Shown: positions 1-11,688 of the stretch, in pieces
Layout: each line of letters begins with the position of its first letter
Position numbering within the stretch: the first letter of the stretch is position 1
Assembly: GCA_037127255.1 (NCBI GenBank)
Contig: JBANSL010000004.1
Coordinates: 72,996,627 to 73,060,626, forward strand
DNA: 64,000 nt
DNA from: Persicaria tinctoria
Taxonomy: Eukaryota; Streptophyta; Magnoliopsida; Caryophyllales; Polygonaceae
Direction of reading: 5' to 3'
Translations under genes and position numbers: made by a program
Notes under the pieces: generated by a model
Seen by the model: only the letters and a program-made list of their open reading frames with translations
Database searches by the model: none
Told to the model about the DNA's origin: nothing

Positions 1-929
1 ATGGACTGATAGTTATCCCCTTAAAAACTAACTTTTAAAAACTTTACCTACATTTAACACATGAAATTATCCTTCAAATGCTGCAATGCACCTGTAGTTA
101 GCTAGTTAAAGTTTTTATTTCAAATTATCAATCCACAATTCCACATAGACTAAGGTGAATGACTATGAAAACAAAGGGTTGAGCTCCAAGAGTGCGATGT
201 CGGTTAACATGTAAAACCACTTTTGATGCTCCAAGAAAGCACAAGACAAATATAAAAGCAATTGTGAGTCAGTTGGAAGTTCAAGTGTCCATTTATTCTT
301 GACATTATCTTCACCACTTTGCATATAATTGTAATTCTTCAAGCAGGTGCCATCGTGCTACTTTGCATAGATCCTAGAAGCAAATTGAATGCTAGTTACA
401 TAAACAACCTACAATCAGAAGTGAAAAAAAAAACACAAAGAAAATTTCAGATTCTACACAAATTTCAGTCAATTTTGTTTTGGTAAACACAAATTTCAGT
501 CAATAACAACCATAGAACCCAAACTCAAAACTCTCAAATTCGAAACCCCAAAATTCACAGGTCAACAAAACAAATTTCGCAACCATAGGACCTCTAATTC
601 TGCGTAACCAACACACAATTGAGTAGACAACACAACAAATTTCGCAAAATTGAGTCGAGAACACAAAATTTCGCAATTTTGCATTACAAATAAACCCTAA
701 TTTTGACAAAAGGGGGAAATTTTCAGAGAAGACATACCACATACTTGTCTTCGCCCTCCGTCGAGCTCACCAGTCACCACCCCGCCACCGACTTCAAACT
801 TCACATGCCGGTCTCCACCTTCGCCGGCGTCAGTTACATCTTTGCAAGTCACCCTCACCGGTCTTCTCCTACTTGTCGGTGTTGGAATAGTTGCCTGTTT
901 TGCGTCGTTCAATTCAGTTTGATTTAATT
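1..929. other. AT-rich intergenic DNA, no gene recognised
   Basis: Mostly AT-rich sequence with scattered short open frames and no recognisable protein motif. A more GC-rich patch at about 740-890 resembles the GC-rich exon-like sequence just inside the right end of the MULE at 53.4-56.6 kb, so this may be the interior of another such element whose other end lies outside the window. That is an inference from position and composition. Confidence 0.5.
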
Positions 930-949
930 AAGTGATTTTTTTTATAAAA

Positions 950-1040
950 ATAAACGGAAAAGGTTAGTTCTAACAGAAGAGGGCACGAGGCAAAATGAAA
1001 CCAAAGCTTAGGGGTACCACACGAAATAGTCCAAACCTGC
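950..1040 (-). mobile_element. MULE terminal-repeat fragment, same family as the element at 53.4-56.6 kb
   Basis: The segment carries the same series of motifs as the right end of the 53.4-56.6 kb element: AACGGAAAA, then GGGCACG, then GGGGTACC, then CGAAATA. The spacing is similar (compare 56,430-56,520). The outermost part of the terminal repeat is missing, so this is a truncated end or one interrupted by the retroposon that follows. Confidence 0.6.
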
Positions 1041-1119
1041 CCAATAAGGGTAAAACAAATTCCCGAAAGGGCTCGAAAATCCCGTAAGGGTTTGAAAATC
1101 CCATTAGGGTTTGAATAAA

Positions 1120-1562
1120 TTCTCTTTCGTTAGAAAGGGATTCAAGGTGCGCATCTTCAAAGGTGGTTCTTGGTTGTGATCCCTGTTGCTCTTGGCGTTC
1201 CTCTTCCGTGTTGGAGCTCTGGCTGTCGGTGTCGGGATTGGCTGGGGTCATGGTGGTGTGTATCGAGGCGACTCCGCGTGTAGGAAATTCCTTGGAGGAT
1301 CGTCTTCACTGCCCACAGGACTGGCTCCTGATTTACCGCTGGCCAACGGTGTCGCCGCCTGGGGATGCTCGGCATCGGTCTTAGTCTACGTTGTCTCCAG
1401 CATGTACGGGTTTGGCTCGCTTGCTCGTCCGGGATTGTCGCCTCCCACTTTGTTGTTGTTGCACCTTTTTATATGTAGTGACGGTTTCACCGTCTGCCGA
1501 CATCGTCGGCTTCTCGAGTTGTCAGGTTTGCCTGGCTCTCGAATTATTTCCTAATAAAAAAA
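1120..1562 (+). repeat. polyA retroposon copy A (3' part of a LINE-like or large SINE-like family)
   Basis: This segment is similar along its length to the minus-strand copy at 40.2-40.6 kb. Shared stretches include GTGTGTATCGAGGCG, CTTCACTGCCCACAGG and GGCTGGGGTC. It ends in the family tail: a hairpin GCCGAC-ATC-GTCGGC, a second hairpin opening with TCGAG and closing with CTCGA, then CGAATTATTTCCTAAT and an A-run. There is no coherent ORF. The 5' boundary is approximate and I found no target-site duplication. Four other copies lie in the window. Confidence 0.7.
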
Positions 1563-3047
1563 AATATATAAATAACACATAGAAATCAGGATGAATAAGT
1601 AAAGGGTTGTATTGTAAGAGACAACAAACTTCAGTCGAATCACACTCGACAAGGTATCCTCATCTCAATATCAAGTTGAAGGCCATAGAAACATCCTATA
1701 TCTCAGCCGAACAATTCCCACATACAAAGACAAAGCCTGCAATTGGGCTTTAGGAGGAAGTCTACATGAATTCTTTGGGTATATACTCGTACAATTGATT
1801 TATAGCCCATATTGAAAATATAATGAAAGCCCATTGGATTAAAGCCCATATTGTCCAATATAATTTTTTTTATCTGCATATATATGTAGAGTGAATGGTA
1901 GTAAATAACTCACTATCCGAAAAACTTTGCACATGTAACTCACTATTCGAATAATTTGCAGAGGCTAACCCACCCTCTACAAAAAATTGCAGGTCAGCCG
2001 GTTAAAACAAAACTGGCTAACCTGTTGCTTAGGAGAGAGAAAATGAGAGTGTGTGAGGATAGGAAAAGAGTGACCATGAGCAAGGAAGAAGAGAGGACTA
2101 ATGTTGCGGGATTGAGATTTGTCTCCGTTGATTTAAAAGGGGAGTTGAAGAGAGAGGTTTCGATTTTGACGACAATGAAGATTCAGGTAAAGAAATCTGT
2201 CGATCCCGATTTCTGCCCTCTCTCTTCAATTCCGATTCCGATTTCGGCCCGCCGTCGGAGCTAGCGGCTGGTGGGGTTTTGATCTGAACGAACGCCCCTA
2301 GCCTGTCCTGGAGGACAAGCTGATCGATCCGGGACTGGAGGTGTTCAGGATGTTCCGACGAGGACTTTCTTCTAGTTCAGAATATCTTCCACACAATACT
2401 CACTATCTGAATGGACGCCCCTAAATCAACTAATCAGGGCCCTTCAATTGGAATCCTGGAAAGTGTTCAGAATGTTCAAGAATTTTAGGGTTCGAATTGC
2501 TCTTCATTTGGAATTGCAGGTTAGCTAAATCAACCAGTTTTTTCAGTTTTCATTGTAGGATTGATGTTTGTTTTTACTTCAATTGCAGTTTTAGCTAGGG
2601 TTTCTTTGCAATTGAATGGACTTCGATGGTAGGAGGTGAATTGAAGACACCTGAGAACTTTGCCTTCTCTTCTCCATTCGATCAGGGTTTTGTGCAAAAA
2701 TAAAGAACTTCATGTTTGCCTTCTTCATTCACCTCATACTCCTGACATTGACATTAAATTGGAATTTTTAGTTTAGGGATAGAGACTAAAATTTCGAATT
2801 TCAGAATTGAAATGGTTTGGTTTGAAATTTCCAATTCGGTTAGGGTTGGGGTTTGCTGTCTGTCATGTCTGAATAAACATGTGACATGTTGATTTGTGTA
2901 GGTGTCATGTAGTAAATGATGTTGCCAAAGAGGTGGTTGAGTTTGTCTGTGGGATTTTCTACTGGGGTAGGGGGTAATGTCAATGGTAGGAGTCGGTAAA
3001 GAGGAAGATGATGATGGAGAGTTGAGATTGGTTAGAGAAAGGTCAAT
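1563..3047. other. Intergenic DNA, nothing recognised
   Basis: AT-rich sequence with short open frames only. A purine-rich stretch at 2,030-2,200 has a 102-codon frame, but it has no known motif, splice context or promoter that I can support. The segment ends at the target-site copy of the copia element. Confidence 0.5.
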
Positions 3048-3052
3048 GTCAT

Positions 3053-4084
3053 TGATAACTCCACTCCCTTTGATGAGAATCGGAATTAGTTTCAAAGGCT
3101 TTGACAGACAGTTTGTGTCAAAGGTCTTGAAGCTAACAGCTGTGTTGATGAAACACAAAACCTGTACTTTATTATATTATGTCCGAATATTATATTATGT
3201 TATTATATGCTTCCATATTATTATTATATATTCACTAACCTTTCAGGAATCTATTTGAATTATATCTCCTTCCATAAGCGTTCAAAGCTGAGAAAGATCA
3301 AATCGAGATCATGGCTTCCGAAGTTTCCAAAGATAGAAGATTGCGCTCAAGCCATGATCCTCTCTTAGCCGTTGGAGAAGATTCCTTCCTCAAGTGGCGC
3401 CGATGATCTTCACTATATAAAGGAGAAGAAGAAGAGAGAGAGGACTGACGCACTTCAAGAATATCATTGCACAATTAGACCTCAAGTTTACGATCTCTCT
3501 TCAGCGTGTTCTCTCTGCTTGTTCTTAAGAGTCTTATATTTTGTTTCAAAGCTTTTGAGAGATACACAGTGAGCTTATATGATATATTTCGAGAGAGTGT
3601 TATACTCGAGAGTTTGTAACTCAGGAAGTAGACACTAGGCGATTGATTCACTAAGTGTAAGAGGATTGTACTAGATAGCATAGAGAGGTGGGGCTCTTCT
3701 AGATTGGTCTAGGACTCCAAGGGAACGTGAGTTGACTAGATTGCAATTGTATAGGAGAGAGGCTTCTCGGGGAGCTACTAGGATCCTAGGTCTTATGAAT
3801 CAATAAAAGCCGGTTGAATCCTAGGGTTGTGGAAGAACCCTAGGCGGGGACGTAGGCCAAGTTCGTGCCGAACCTCGTTAACAATTCGTTGCGTCCTTTA
3901 TTTATTGCTTTACCTTATTTCCGCACTTGGTTCGAATTGTTTAACTTTGTGATTCAGGTTTTCTCAAAGGATTTGGCACGAGCTCCAAAAGTCTTGAGAC
4001 TTTCTGCGAAAAACGGGCATACTCTATTCAACCCCCCTTCTAGAGTATTTCTATATTACATTGTTTTACATTATCGAACCTTCA
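3053..4084 (+). repeat. 5' LTR of the copia element
   Basis: The LTR starts TG and ends CA, and is nearly identical to 8,126-9,155. Its differences from the 3' LTR are scattered substitutions plus a 2-bp indel in a GA run near 3,435. A TATATAAAGG motif at about 3,414-3,423 is a plausible retroelement promoter. AATAAAAG at about 3,801-3,808 may serve polyadenylation. Confidence 0.95.
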
Positions 4085-4086
4085 AT

Positions 4087-4098
4087 TGGTATCAGAGC
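4087..4098 (+). promoter_or_regulatory. Primer-binding site, initiator Met-tRNA type
   Basis: TGGTATCAGAGC lies two bases after the 5' LTR. It is the standard complement of the 3' end of plant initiator methionine tRNA, used to prime minus-strand synthesis in copia elements. Confidence 0.95.
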
Positions 4099-4142
4099 GT
4101 TACTCACTGTTTTTGATCTAACAATCTTGTGAGTTTTCGATC

Positions 4143-5945
4143 ATGTCTGGTGAAGCAAGCGGAGGATTTGCACAGGGAAGGTCTACCTTTAGACCACCAC
4201 TCTTTGTAGGAAACAACTTCGTCCATTGGAGATCCTTGATGAAAATGTTTATTATAGATCAAGATCTGGAGCTTTGGAACATTATAGAGAATGGTCTGAA
4301 GATTCCTATGAAAGACGGACCTAGTGGAAGCAAAGTCGCGAAGACCGAGGCTGATTACATCCAAGCAGATCTTGAACTCGTCTCCAAAAATTACAGGGCC
4401 ATTAACTTACTATATTGTGGTCTTAGTACTGATGAGTTTAACCGTATTTCATCTTGTAGGTCAGCTAAAGAGATTTGGGACAAGCTGGTCGTCACCTACG
4501 AAGGAACCAGTCAAGTGAAGGACACCAAGATCAGCATCTTCCTTCGAAAGTATGAACTCTTCAAAATGAAGCCTGATGAGTCCATTAAGGCCATGTTCAC
4601 ACGGTTCACGGAAATCACGAACAACCTTGACTCTCTCGGCAAGACCTTTGAGAATGTTGAGAAAGTGAGGAAGATATTGAGGTGCCTCCCAAAAGACAAA
4701 TGGGGCCCGAAAGTGACAGCCATAGAGGAAGCTCAAGATCTCACCACTCTGCCCCTTGATGACTTGCTTGGGAAGCTGATCACACATGAGATGATTCTCA
4801 ATGAAGACGATGGAGAACTTCCAGCAAGCACCAAGAACTTGGCGCTCAAGTCTAAGAAGGATGAGCCCAAAGATGTGTCTGATTCTGATGATGAGGACGG
4901 TGATGAGGATGATCCCTTTGATCTCATTACAAGGGGTCTTTCACGAATCCTCAAGATGAAGAAGCAATTCAACAACAAGGATGAATCAGAGTCTTCTAAA
5001 TTTTGAGGTAAGTCTCAATACAACAAATATGACAAGAAGACTAAACCTTTGTCTTGTTTTGAATGTGGTGAAACAGACCATCTAGTGAAAGATTGCCCTC
5101 AAAAGACGAAGAGTCGGTCCAAGAAAGGTGATAGATGGAATGAGAAAGCCATGGTGGCAACTTGGAGTGATTCCGACTCAGGTGACTCAGATGATGAAAA
5201 GGCCAACCTTTGTCTCATGGCCTCAGGAGATGAATCCCATGATAAGCAACTTGAGGTAACCGTAAGAGAGCTTATGGCAAGTCCAAAAGAGGTACTATCG
5301 GAATTCCTTTCTAATATGATTGTCAATGAAGAGAATCTTATTGCTCAAACTAACACTCTTATCAGGAAAACCGTGGACTAGGAAAGAACTATTGAGGAAC
5401 TGTCTAGGAGGGTCCAAAGTCTTGAAACCTCTTATTCGGGTCTTGACATTAAAGTCAAGACTCTTGACTCAGAGAAATCTGAACTCAAGCAAGATCTCTC
5501 GTCTCTGAGAAATGAACATCATGACTTAGAGAACGAGAAGATCTCCCTGAATAAGAAGATTCAAGACCAACAGACATCCCTCATAAGTTTTACCAAATCC
5601 AAGGGCACTCTTGATAGGATATTGGGTGAGCAACAAAATTCTCTAAACAGAAGTGGTATTGGTTACAACCCGAGGTTTTTAAACAAGCAACACATTACCA
5701 CTTTTGTAAAGGCAAAAGAAAGCAGAACCTCTCCTATATGTCACCATTGTGCGAGAAAGGGACATGTAAGAGAGACCTGCCCCTATAGAAGAAAGGATCC
5801 TCATATTATTCGCAATAAATTTCCTATTCACTTGAGAAAAGAACGGATAACGCAAGTTTGGGTCCCCAAAGGAACTATTTTACCAAATATGGTTTATCTC
5901 AATAAAGGATCTAAATTTGCTCACTGGTCTTGCCACAAAGGTTGA
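4143..5945 (+). pseudogene. gag: copia gag, broken by two in-frame stops
   Basis: This is the nucleocapsid/capsid gene of the element, which would package its RNA in the cytoplasm. The frame opens at the first ATG after the primer site. The N-terminal capsid part resembles the UBN2/gag family, with RPPLF and W-x-x-MKMF-like motifs in the first 35 residues. An acidic stretch follows at about residues 240-265. TGA at 5,004-5,006 and TAG at 5,379-5,381 interrupt the frame, yet reading continues in the same frame. Downstream are a CCHC zinc knuckle (CFECGETDHLVKDC, from about 5,052), a heptad-rich coiled-coil stretch (about 5,380-5,620) and a second knuckle (CHHCARKGHVRETC, from about 5,740). The stops make this copy non-functional unless they are read through. 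The protease frame overlaps its end in another register. Confidence 0.9.
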
Positions 5946-6640
5946 TTTTTGTTTTGCAGGAGATCACCAAGGTGAAGGAGCAAAAATGGATTATTGATAG
6001 TGGATGCTCGAGGCATATGAGTAGGAAGAGTTCTCTCTTTCATTATCTAAAGAAGCAATCCACTGGAACAATCACTCTTGGTGACAAAGGAAAGTGTGAC
6101 ATCGTTGGTATTGGTAGTGTTGGGAGTAATCCTAACCACTGTATTAAAAATGTTTATCTTGTTAATTGTTTGAAGTATAATTTGCTTAGTATTTCTCAAC
6201 TATGTGATTATGGTAATGATGTTGGATTTAACAAGAAAAGATGTTTAGTGCGCAGAGAAGATACAGGTGAAATAGTTCTAATTGTCTATCGTTATAACAA
6301 CATCTATGCCGTGAATGTTGAGCAAGTGGCACAAGGAAGCTTATCCTGTCTAAAGGCTTTGACGGACGATCCAAAGCTCTGGCGCAGGAGACTCGGTCAT
6401 GTAAGCCCACATACACTTCAGAAGCTTGTGACCAAAGGGCTTGTAAGAGGACTACCTGAGATGGACTTCAAAGGTATTGAGATGTGCAAAGCATGCACAC
6501 GAGGTAAACAAACACATAGCTCTTCCAAACCCAAAAAGGTTGTAAGTACTTCTAGGCCCCTTGAACTTTTACATATGGATTTATGTGGTCTTATGCGAGT
6601 CAACTCTCCCAATGGTAGAAATTATGCATGTTATATTTGA
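5930..6640 (+). pseudogene. pol: copia protease and truncated integrase
   Basis: The segment begins with an aspartic protease region (IDSGCSRHM, from about 5,992). The GAG-pre-integrase region follows (YNLLSISQLC, then LWRRRLGHVS). The His and Cys residues of the integrase zinc domain (LGHVSPH, CKAC) are visible. The integrase core begins at LELLHMDLCG, with the first catalytic Asp near 6,578, and then breaks off at about 6,635. The sequence jumps to HVIFDECND, which normally follows the integrase C-terminal region. The rest of the DDE core is therefore deleted, and the reading frame changes at the junction. Confidence 0.9.
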
Positions 6641-7565
6641 TGAATGCAATGACGGTTCTTTGAGTGAAAGTGTTGCAGATATAAGCCATACAGAGAACGA
6701 GGAAGGTGATGATACTGCTACCAAGAACACAGAGAAGAGGAACATGCAGGAACCGATTCTTAACACTGAAGAATTGGCCCAAGGTGTTGAAGATTCATCC
6801 AAAGCCCTTGGTGTCCAATCCAACAGTGTTGAGACGTCAGAAATTGCTGCAACTGAACCTAACAGGACCACGAAGTCAGATGTACCACAAATCAATCCTG
6901 ATGGTGTGACGAATCAAGGAGCTGAGACTAGCAAAAGGAAATTCAAATACTCCTCATCACACTCATTAAAGGATATCATTTCTGACCCTACTTCTAGTGT
7001 TCAAACTCGTTCTAAACTTAAAGATCTTTGTGCTTTTAACGCTTTTGTTTCTCTTATTGAGCCAAAGAAGGTAAATGAGGCACTTCAGGAGCCAGACTGG
7101 ATTATAGCTATGCAAAGTGAACTTAATGAATTTGAGAGGAACAAAGTCTGGACTTTGAAGCCTAGACCAAAGCATCAATCAGTCATTGGCACACGATGGG
7201 TATTTCGAAACAAGCTAGATGAGAATGAAGCCGAATACATAGCAGCTGCAGCATGCTGCTCCCAAATCCTTTGGATAGCTCAACAAATACGAGATCTTGG
7301 CATCAACCTCAAAGGTATCCCAATTAAGTGTGACAATACAAGTGCCATCTCCATTACAAAGAATCCTGTTCAGCATTCAAGAACAAAACATATTGATGTA
7401 AGGCATCATTTCATTAGAGACCATGTCGAAAAAGGTGATGTGTCCATATCTTTTATTTCTATTGATTATCAATGGGCTGACATTTTTACTAAGCTTTTGA
7501 CAGAGGACAAGTTCACCTTCATTAGACGTGAGATTGGGATGCTTAACAAGGATGCACTTTCGTAG
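6633..7565 (+). pseudogene. pol: copia RT N-terminus fused by deletion to RNase H
   Basis: After the integrase deletion the frame runs through a Ser/Thr/Glu-rich linker. It then shows the start of the copia RT domain (EALQEPDWIIAMQSELNEF, then RWVFRNKLDEN at about 7,195). At about 7,226 it passes directly into RNase H (AEYIAAAACCSQ, then KCDNTSAI, then RTKHIDVRHHF). The roughly 250 residues that normally lie between, including the YVDD catalytic motif, are missing. The frame stays open to TAG at 7,563-7,565. The upstream ATG at 6,561 belongs to a frame overlapping the integrase and is not a real start. Confidence 0.9.
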
Positions 7566-8114
7566 GGGGAGCTTTCCCTTTACGAAAGATAAACTCTACT
7601 CAGTGTCAAGATCCTTGAACCTCTTTTCAAAGGTTGTGAGCTGAATGGTAGAGCACATATAGCGGATCAGATATTTGGTTGGTATCTTATTAGATATTTG
7701 ATCAAATATAGTTTTAATGTTTTTCTTTAACCTTCTTTATTTGTTACCGATTTTATTTTATCCGAGTATAGTTTATTTGTGGAAATTATTTTAAATCGGA
7801 TAAATCTTTTCTTGCCTTTAAGATTTGAAAGGAACTTTTGAATTTTGAATTATTTTGGTAAGTCTGATTTTGGTAACTGTTTTTTTAAACTCCCCCCTTT
7901 GTTGAAAGACAAAAAGGGGGAGATGATTTGTTGATGGTTTAGACTTTAAAACTGCTGTGAACCAAGACCTTGTTTTGTTTTACTTTGTTGGATGTTTTTC
8001 ATGTTAAACTTATGGTCCAACATGTGTCTAACCCATGCAGGTACTTAGTCCGATTGTGCTTATGATATATCTGTTTGACTAAGTTGCAGGGATGCACAGG
8101 TTTTGTCTTTCATC

Positions 8115-8125
8115 AAGGGGGAGAT
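8115..8125 (+). promoter_or_regulatory. Polypurine tract (plus-strand primer)
   Basis: AAGGGGGAGAT lies directly before the 3' LTR. A second copy, AAAAAGGGGGAGATGAT, lies about 200 bp upstream at about 7,910-7,926. It forms the right arm of an inverted repeat with CTCCCCCCTTTGT at 7,890-7,902. Repeated purine tracts are described for Sireviruses. Confidence 0.85.
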
Positions 8126-9155
8126 TGATAACTCCACTCCCTTTGATGAGAATCGGAATTATTTTCAAAGGCTTTGACAGACAGTTTGTGTCAAAGGTCT
8201 TGAAGCTAACAGCTGTGTTGATGAAACACAAAACCTGTACTTTATTATATTATGTCCGAATATTATATTATGTTATTATATGCTTCCATATTATTATTAT
8301 ATATTCACTAACCTTTCAGGAAGCTATTTGAATTATATCTCCTTCCATAAGCGTTCAAAGCTGAGAAAGATCAAATCGAGATCATGGCTTCCGAAGTTTC
8401 CAAAGATAGAAGATTGCGCTCAAGCCATGATCCTCTCTTAGCCGTTGGAGAAGATTCCTTCCTCAAGTGGCGCCGGTGATCTTCACTATATAAAGGAGAA
8501 GAAGAAGAGAGAGGACGGACGCACTTCAAGAATATCATTGCACAATCAGACCTCAAGTTTACGATCTCTCTTCAGCGTGTTCTCTCTGCTTGTTCTTAAG
8601 AGTCTTATATTTTGTTTCAAAGCTTTTGAGAGATACACAGTGAGCTTATAGGATATATTTCGAGAGAGTGTTATACTCGAGAGTTTGTAACTCAGGAAGT
8701 AGACACTAGGCGATTGATTCACTAAGTCTAAGAGGATTGTACTAGATAGCATAGAGAGGTGGGGCTCTTCTAGATTGGTCTAGGACTCCAAGGGAACGTG
8801 AGTTGACTAGATTGCAATTGTATAGGAGAGAGGCTTCTCGGGGAGCTACTAGGATCCTAGGTCTTGTGAATCAATAAAAGCCGGTTGAATCCTAGGGTTG
8901 TGGAAGAACCCTAGGCGGGGACGTAGGCCAAGTTCGTGCCGAACCTCGTTAACAATTCGTTGCGTCCTTTATTTATTGATTTACCTTATTTCCGCACTTG
9001 GTTCGAATTGTTTAACTTTGTGATTCAGGTTTTCTCAAAGGATTTGGCACGAGATCCAAAAGTCTTGAGACTTTCTTCGAAAAACGGGCATACTCTATTC
9101 AACCCCCCTTCTAGAGTATTTCTATATTACATTGTTTTACATTATCGAACCTTCA
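8126..9155 (+). repeat. 3' LTR of the copia element
   Basis: This is the second copy of the LTR (TG...CA). It is followed at once by GTCAT, the same five bases that precede the 5' LTR. The open frames inside it are copies of those in the 5' LTR and are not genes. Confidence 0.95.
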
Positions 9156-9160
9156 GTCAT

Positions 9161-9816
9161 GGTTATGAAGATGAATCCTACTCACGCTTGTTCAGGTCGA
9201 TTCCCGAAATCCTACTCCTGATGTGTTTATATGCTTTGTTATTATGTTTAATTGCATTACCATAAATTCTTCCCATTCTGGAATGTGTACCATTTGCAAA
9301 CGATGCATGATCATAAGGTATATTTTTTCGGAACTTCATTCATTATGTTTTTGCAAATTGGTGAATGATCAATAGTTTATATCAAATGCTTATCCACTTT
9401 GGTATGAACCACTACAATTTAAATGTCCAAAGAGATGGCAGAAGATGAGATTAACATTATTCGGATGGATCAAAGTGTGAGTCGGAGGTGGACAAGATGA
9501 GATTAATAAATATGTCAAGACGATGTACATGATATGTAATGCTATTAACATGACATGTAATATCTTTGACGTGATAGTATATACACACAAAGCTATGTTT
9601 TGATGTGTACAAACTGTGTTGTGTTTTATTGTATTGGCTGTCAATTAGAATATGGTATACCTTTCCTTTGTCCTTTTACATTGTTTGACTAATTGATGGT
9701 GGGTTGGATTTGATTTCATTGTCTTATCTTATCTTATATTGTGGTAGTTATAACAAAGGAAACCCACAAGGCTGTGTTTATGTTGTTTATTATTCAAAAT
9801 TGCTATTGTCATGTAT
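9161..9816. other. Intergenic DNA, nothing recognised
   Basis: AT-rich sequence between the copia element and the hAT element. No motif, repeat or splice structure that I can support. Confidence 0.5.
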
Positions 9817-9824
9817 AATTTAGG

Positions 9825-10484
9825 CAGGGCCGGACCTAAGGCGATGCCCCACAGGCCGTCGCCTCAGGCCCAATTTGGGTAGAGGGCCCATTAAATTTGT
9901 TTTGGTTATATATGTATTATACAATTCCTGTCATGGCATACAAGAAACGCAACCCAGATGGTTAGGGCAATGGATACCATTCCTTTTCGATCAAGAGGTC
10001 TCAGGATCGAAACTCAATGGCAACTTCATTTTCGTTTTTTTTTTCATTTAAATCCATGTGTTTGATTTGATTTTCGTTTTTTTTTCCATTTAAATCCCCG
10101 TGTTTGATTTTTTTTTCTTTGACTCTCCCCTTTCAGTTAGGCAATTTGATTCCCTTGTTAGTTGGGCAATGCCACCACCCAGTTGATTTTTTTTTTAATT
10201 TTAACTTTTGTTGATTTTTTAAATTTTAAATTCCCGTATTTTTTAGTGCATTTGATTTTTTTTTATATTTGATTTCCCCTGGTTGTTAGGCTATGCCCAA
10301 CTGATTTATTTTTTAGTTTTTACTTTCATTTAAATGGTATTATATATGACAAAACTATAACCATTTATTTTACCATAATTTTTTTTTTAGAATTCTACAA
10401 TAATTTATGTACTACATACTATATAGTAGCGGGGCCCAATTTTAAAATTCGCCTCGAACCATTAAAAACTCAAGTCCGGCCCTG
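9825..10484. mobile_element. Non-autonomous hAT-type element with perfect 8-bp TSD
   Basis: The element is 660 bp long. Its termini CAGGGCCGGAC and GTCCGGCCCTG are exact inverted repeats. The 8 bp AATTTAGG occurs at 9,817-9,824 and again at 10,485-10,492. Terminal CAGGG and an 8-bp duplication define the hAT superfamily. There is no transposase frame, so it must be moved in trans. The interior at about 9,944-10,015 contains a tRNA-like stretch (GATGGTTAGGGCA, then GGATCGAAACTC). A second member, cut by a MULE, begins at 37,373. Confidence 0.92.
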
Positions 10485-10574
10485 AATTTAGGCCAATTTA
10501 TATGCATGTGTTTGGTAGTTATGTGAAAGAAGAGGTAAAATATGAGTAAACATCAATATATAACATCACAATGT

Positions 10575-10646
10575 TAGCCTATTAGCTCAAATGGAAGAGC
10601 GATATGCTCATGCACAAAGATGCAAGTTCAAATCCCGCATAGGCTA
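10575..10646 (+). repeat. tRNA-like sequence (degenerate; SINE head or tRNA pseudogene)
   Basis: The 72 bp are closed by TAGCCTAT and ATAGGCTA, which pair as an acceptor-like stem. A box-A-like segment (TTAGCTCAAATGGAAGAGC) and a degenerate B box (AGTTCAAATCC) lie in tRNA positions. The anticodon arm does not fold well. It is closely related to the tRNA-like sequences at 54.70 and 54.95 kb. Confidence 0.65.
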
Positions 10647-11688
10647 ATCTAAAATTATGTTAAAAAATTTCTTTGTCAGCTGATTTTTAGTTGGTTTTAT
10701 CTTTAATTGATTGCATTACTGTCATGTCAAGTGACGTAGGTGACGTGTCAAACCTATTACCTGTCATGTTAAAAACACATCTTATGATGAATGCAACACA
10801 CGGGAAAGATGAATTCCATGTTAAAAACCCTCTTGAAATGAGACTTGCTTTCCATCTTAGTCATTGCCTACTTTAACTCGGACAATGTCTCTCTTTTACC
10901 GAATAAGCTTATAGATTGCAGATCAGCAAATAATCTGTCATGTTGAAGGTTATAACCTGTCATCTTAATAGCATTAACTGTCATTTTATTTTCTTTTATT
11001 AAGGAGGAGAGGATCGATTCGCTGTTTTACAGAACATTGTAGACAAGTATTTCAACTCCATAGTTTGCAAACTTTAAAGTTTAAATAACCTATTTACAGT
11101 TGGTTAACCTTGTTACTTTCATTACGCAAGTTCAATAGAAAAGATGCACTAAATATGTTGGTAAGGTTAAAGCTAAGAACCCATGCATAATCCTTTAATC
11201 TGAATTCATCACCTAATACAAAATGGCTAATTCTAAGCAGTATATAATTCGCTTTTACTAAAACTTAAGCCAAATTCTGAATTCAATAAAATATCAAGCT
11301 TCACAATGCTAAAGTTCATCCAAACATGATTTTCAATACATTAGGCATGTCAAGTCTCTACCCACGCACACAAAAAAAGGAGTCTAGCAAGAAGGAATTC
11401 CGAATCATCTAAAAGGAATAGAATATGTCCGAAAGCAATTCATAACTTTCTAATAAAAAAGAGTTCCATCTATCAATGTCAATGTCTAATTCTAATCTTA
11501 CGAGAAAAATATACCAATAACAGCGTTCATGAGCTCAATAGATATAACTTATCTTAAATATCAAATACATTAGCAATTGCTGGAAATAGATGACAGAAAA
11601 TGCACCTAGACATCATTACTAACCAAAAGGAGCAGCAAAACACCTAGACATCAGTTAGTTGACTTGTTCTAAACATAAGTTGATATTT
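10647..11688. other. Intergenic DNA, nothing recognised
   Basis: AT-rich, with a single 61-codon frame at 10,691 that has no recognisable motif. No repeat boundary found. Confidence 0.45.

Larger units (their letters stand above)
3053..9155 (+). mobile_element. Ty1/copia LTR retrotransposon, structurally complete but internally deleted
   Basis: The 6.1-kb element is bounded by two LTRs of about 1,030 bp that start TGATAAC and end CTTCA. Identical 5-bp duplications GTCAT lie at 3,048-3,052 and 9,156-9,160. A primer-binding site follows the 5' LTR and a purine tract precedes the 3' LTR. Gene order is gag, protease, integrase, RT, RNase H, which is the copia order. The integrase catalytic core and the RT catalytic core are both deleted, and gag has two in-frame stops, so the copy cannot be autonomous. 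The LTRs differ at roughly a dozen positions, about 1.2%, which suggests recent insertion. The long gag with two zinc knuckles and the purine-tract sequences near the 3' end resemble the Sirevirus lineage; that assignment is an inference. Confidence 0.95.

Noticed and set aside
6561..6632. Start of an independent gene at the ATG near 6,561
   Set aside because: This is the integrase sequence read in the wrong frame. The real reading in this frame begins after the deletion junction at about 6,635.
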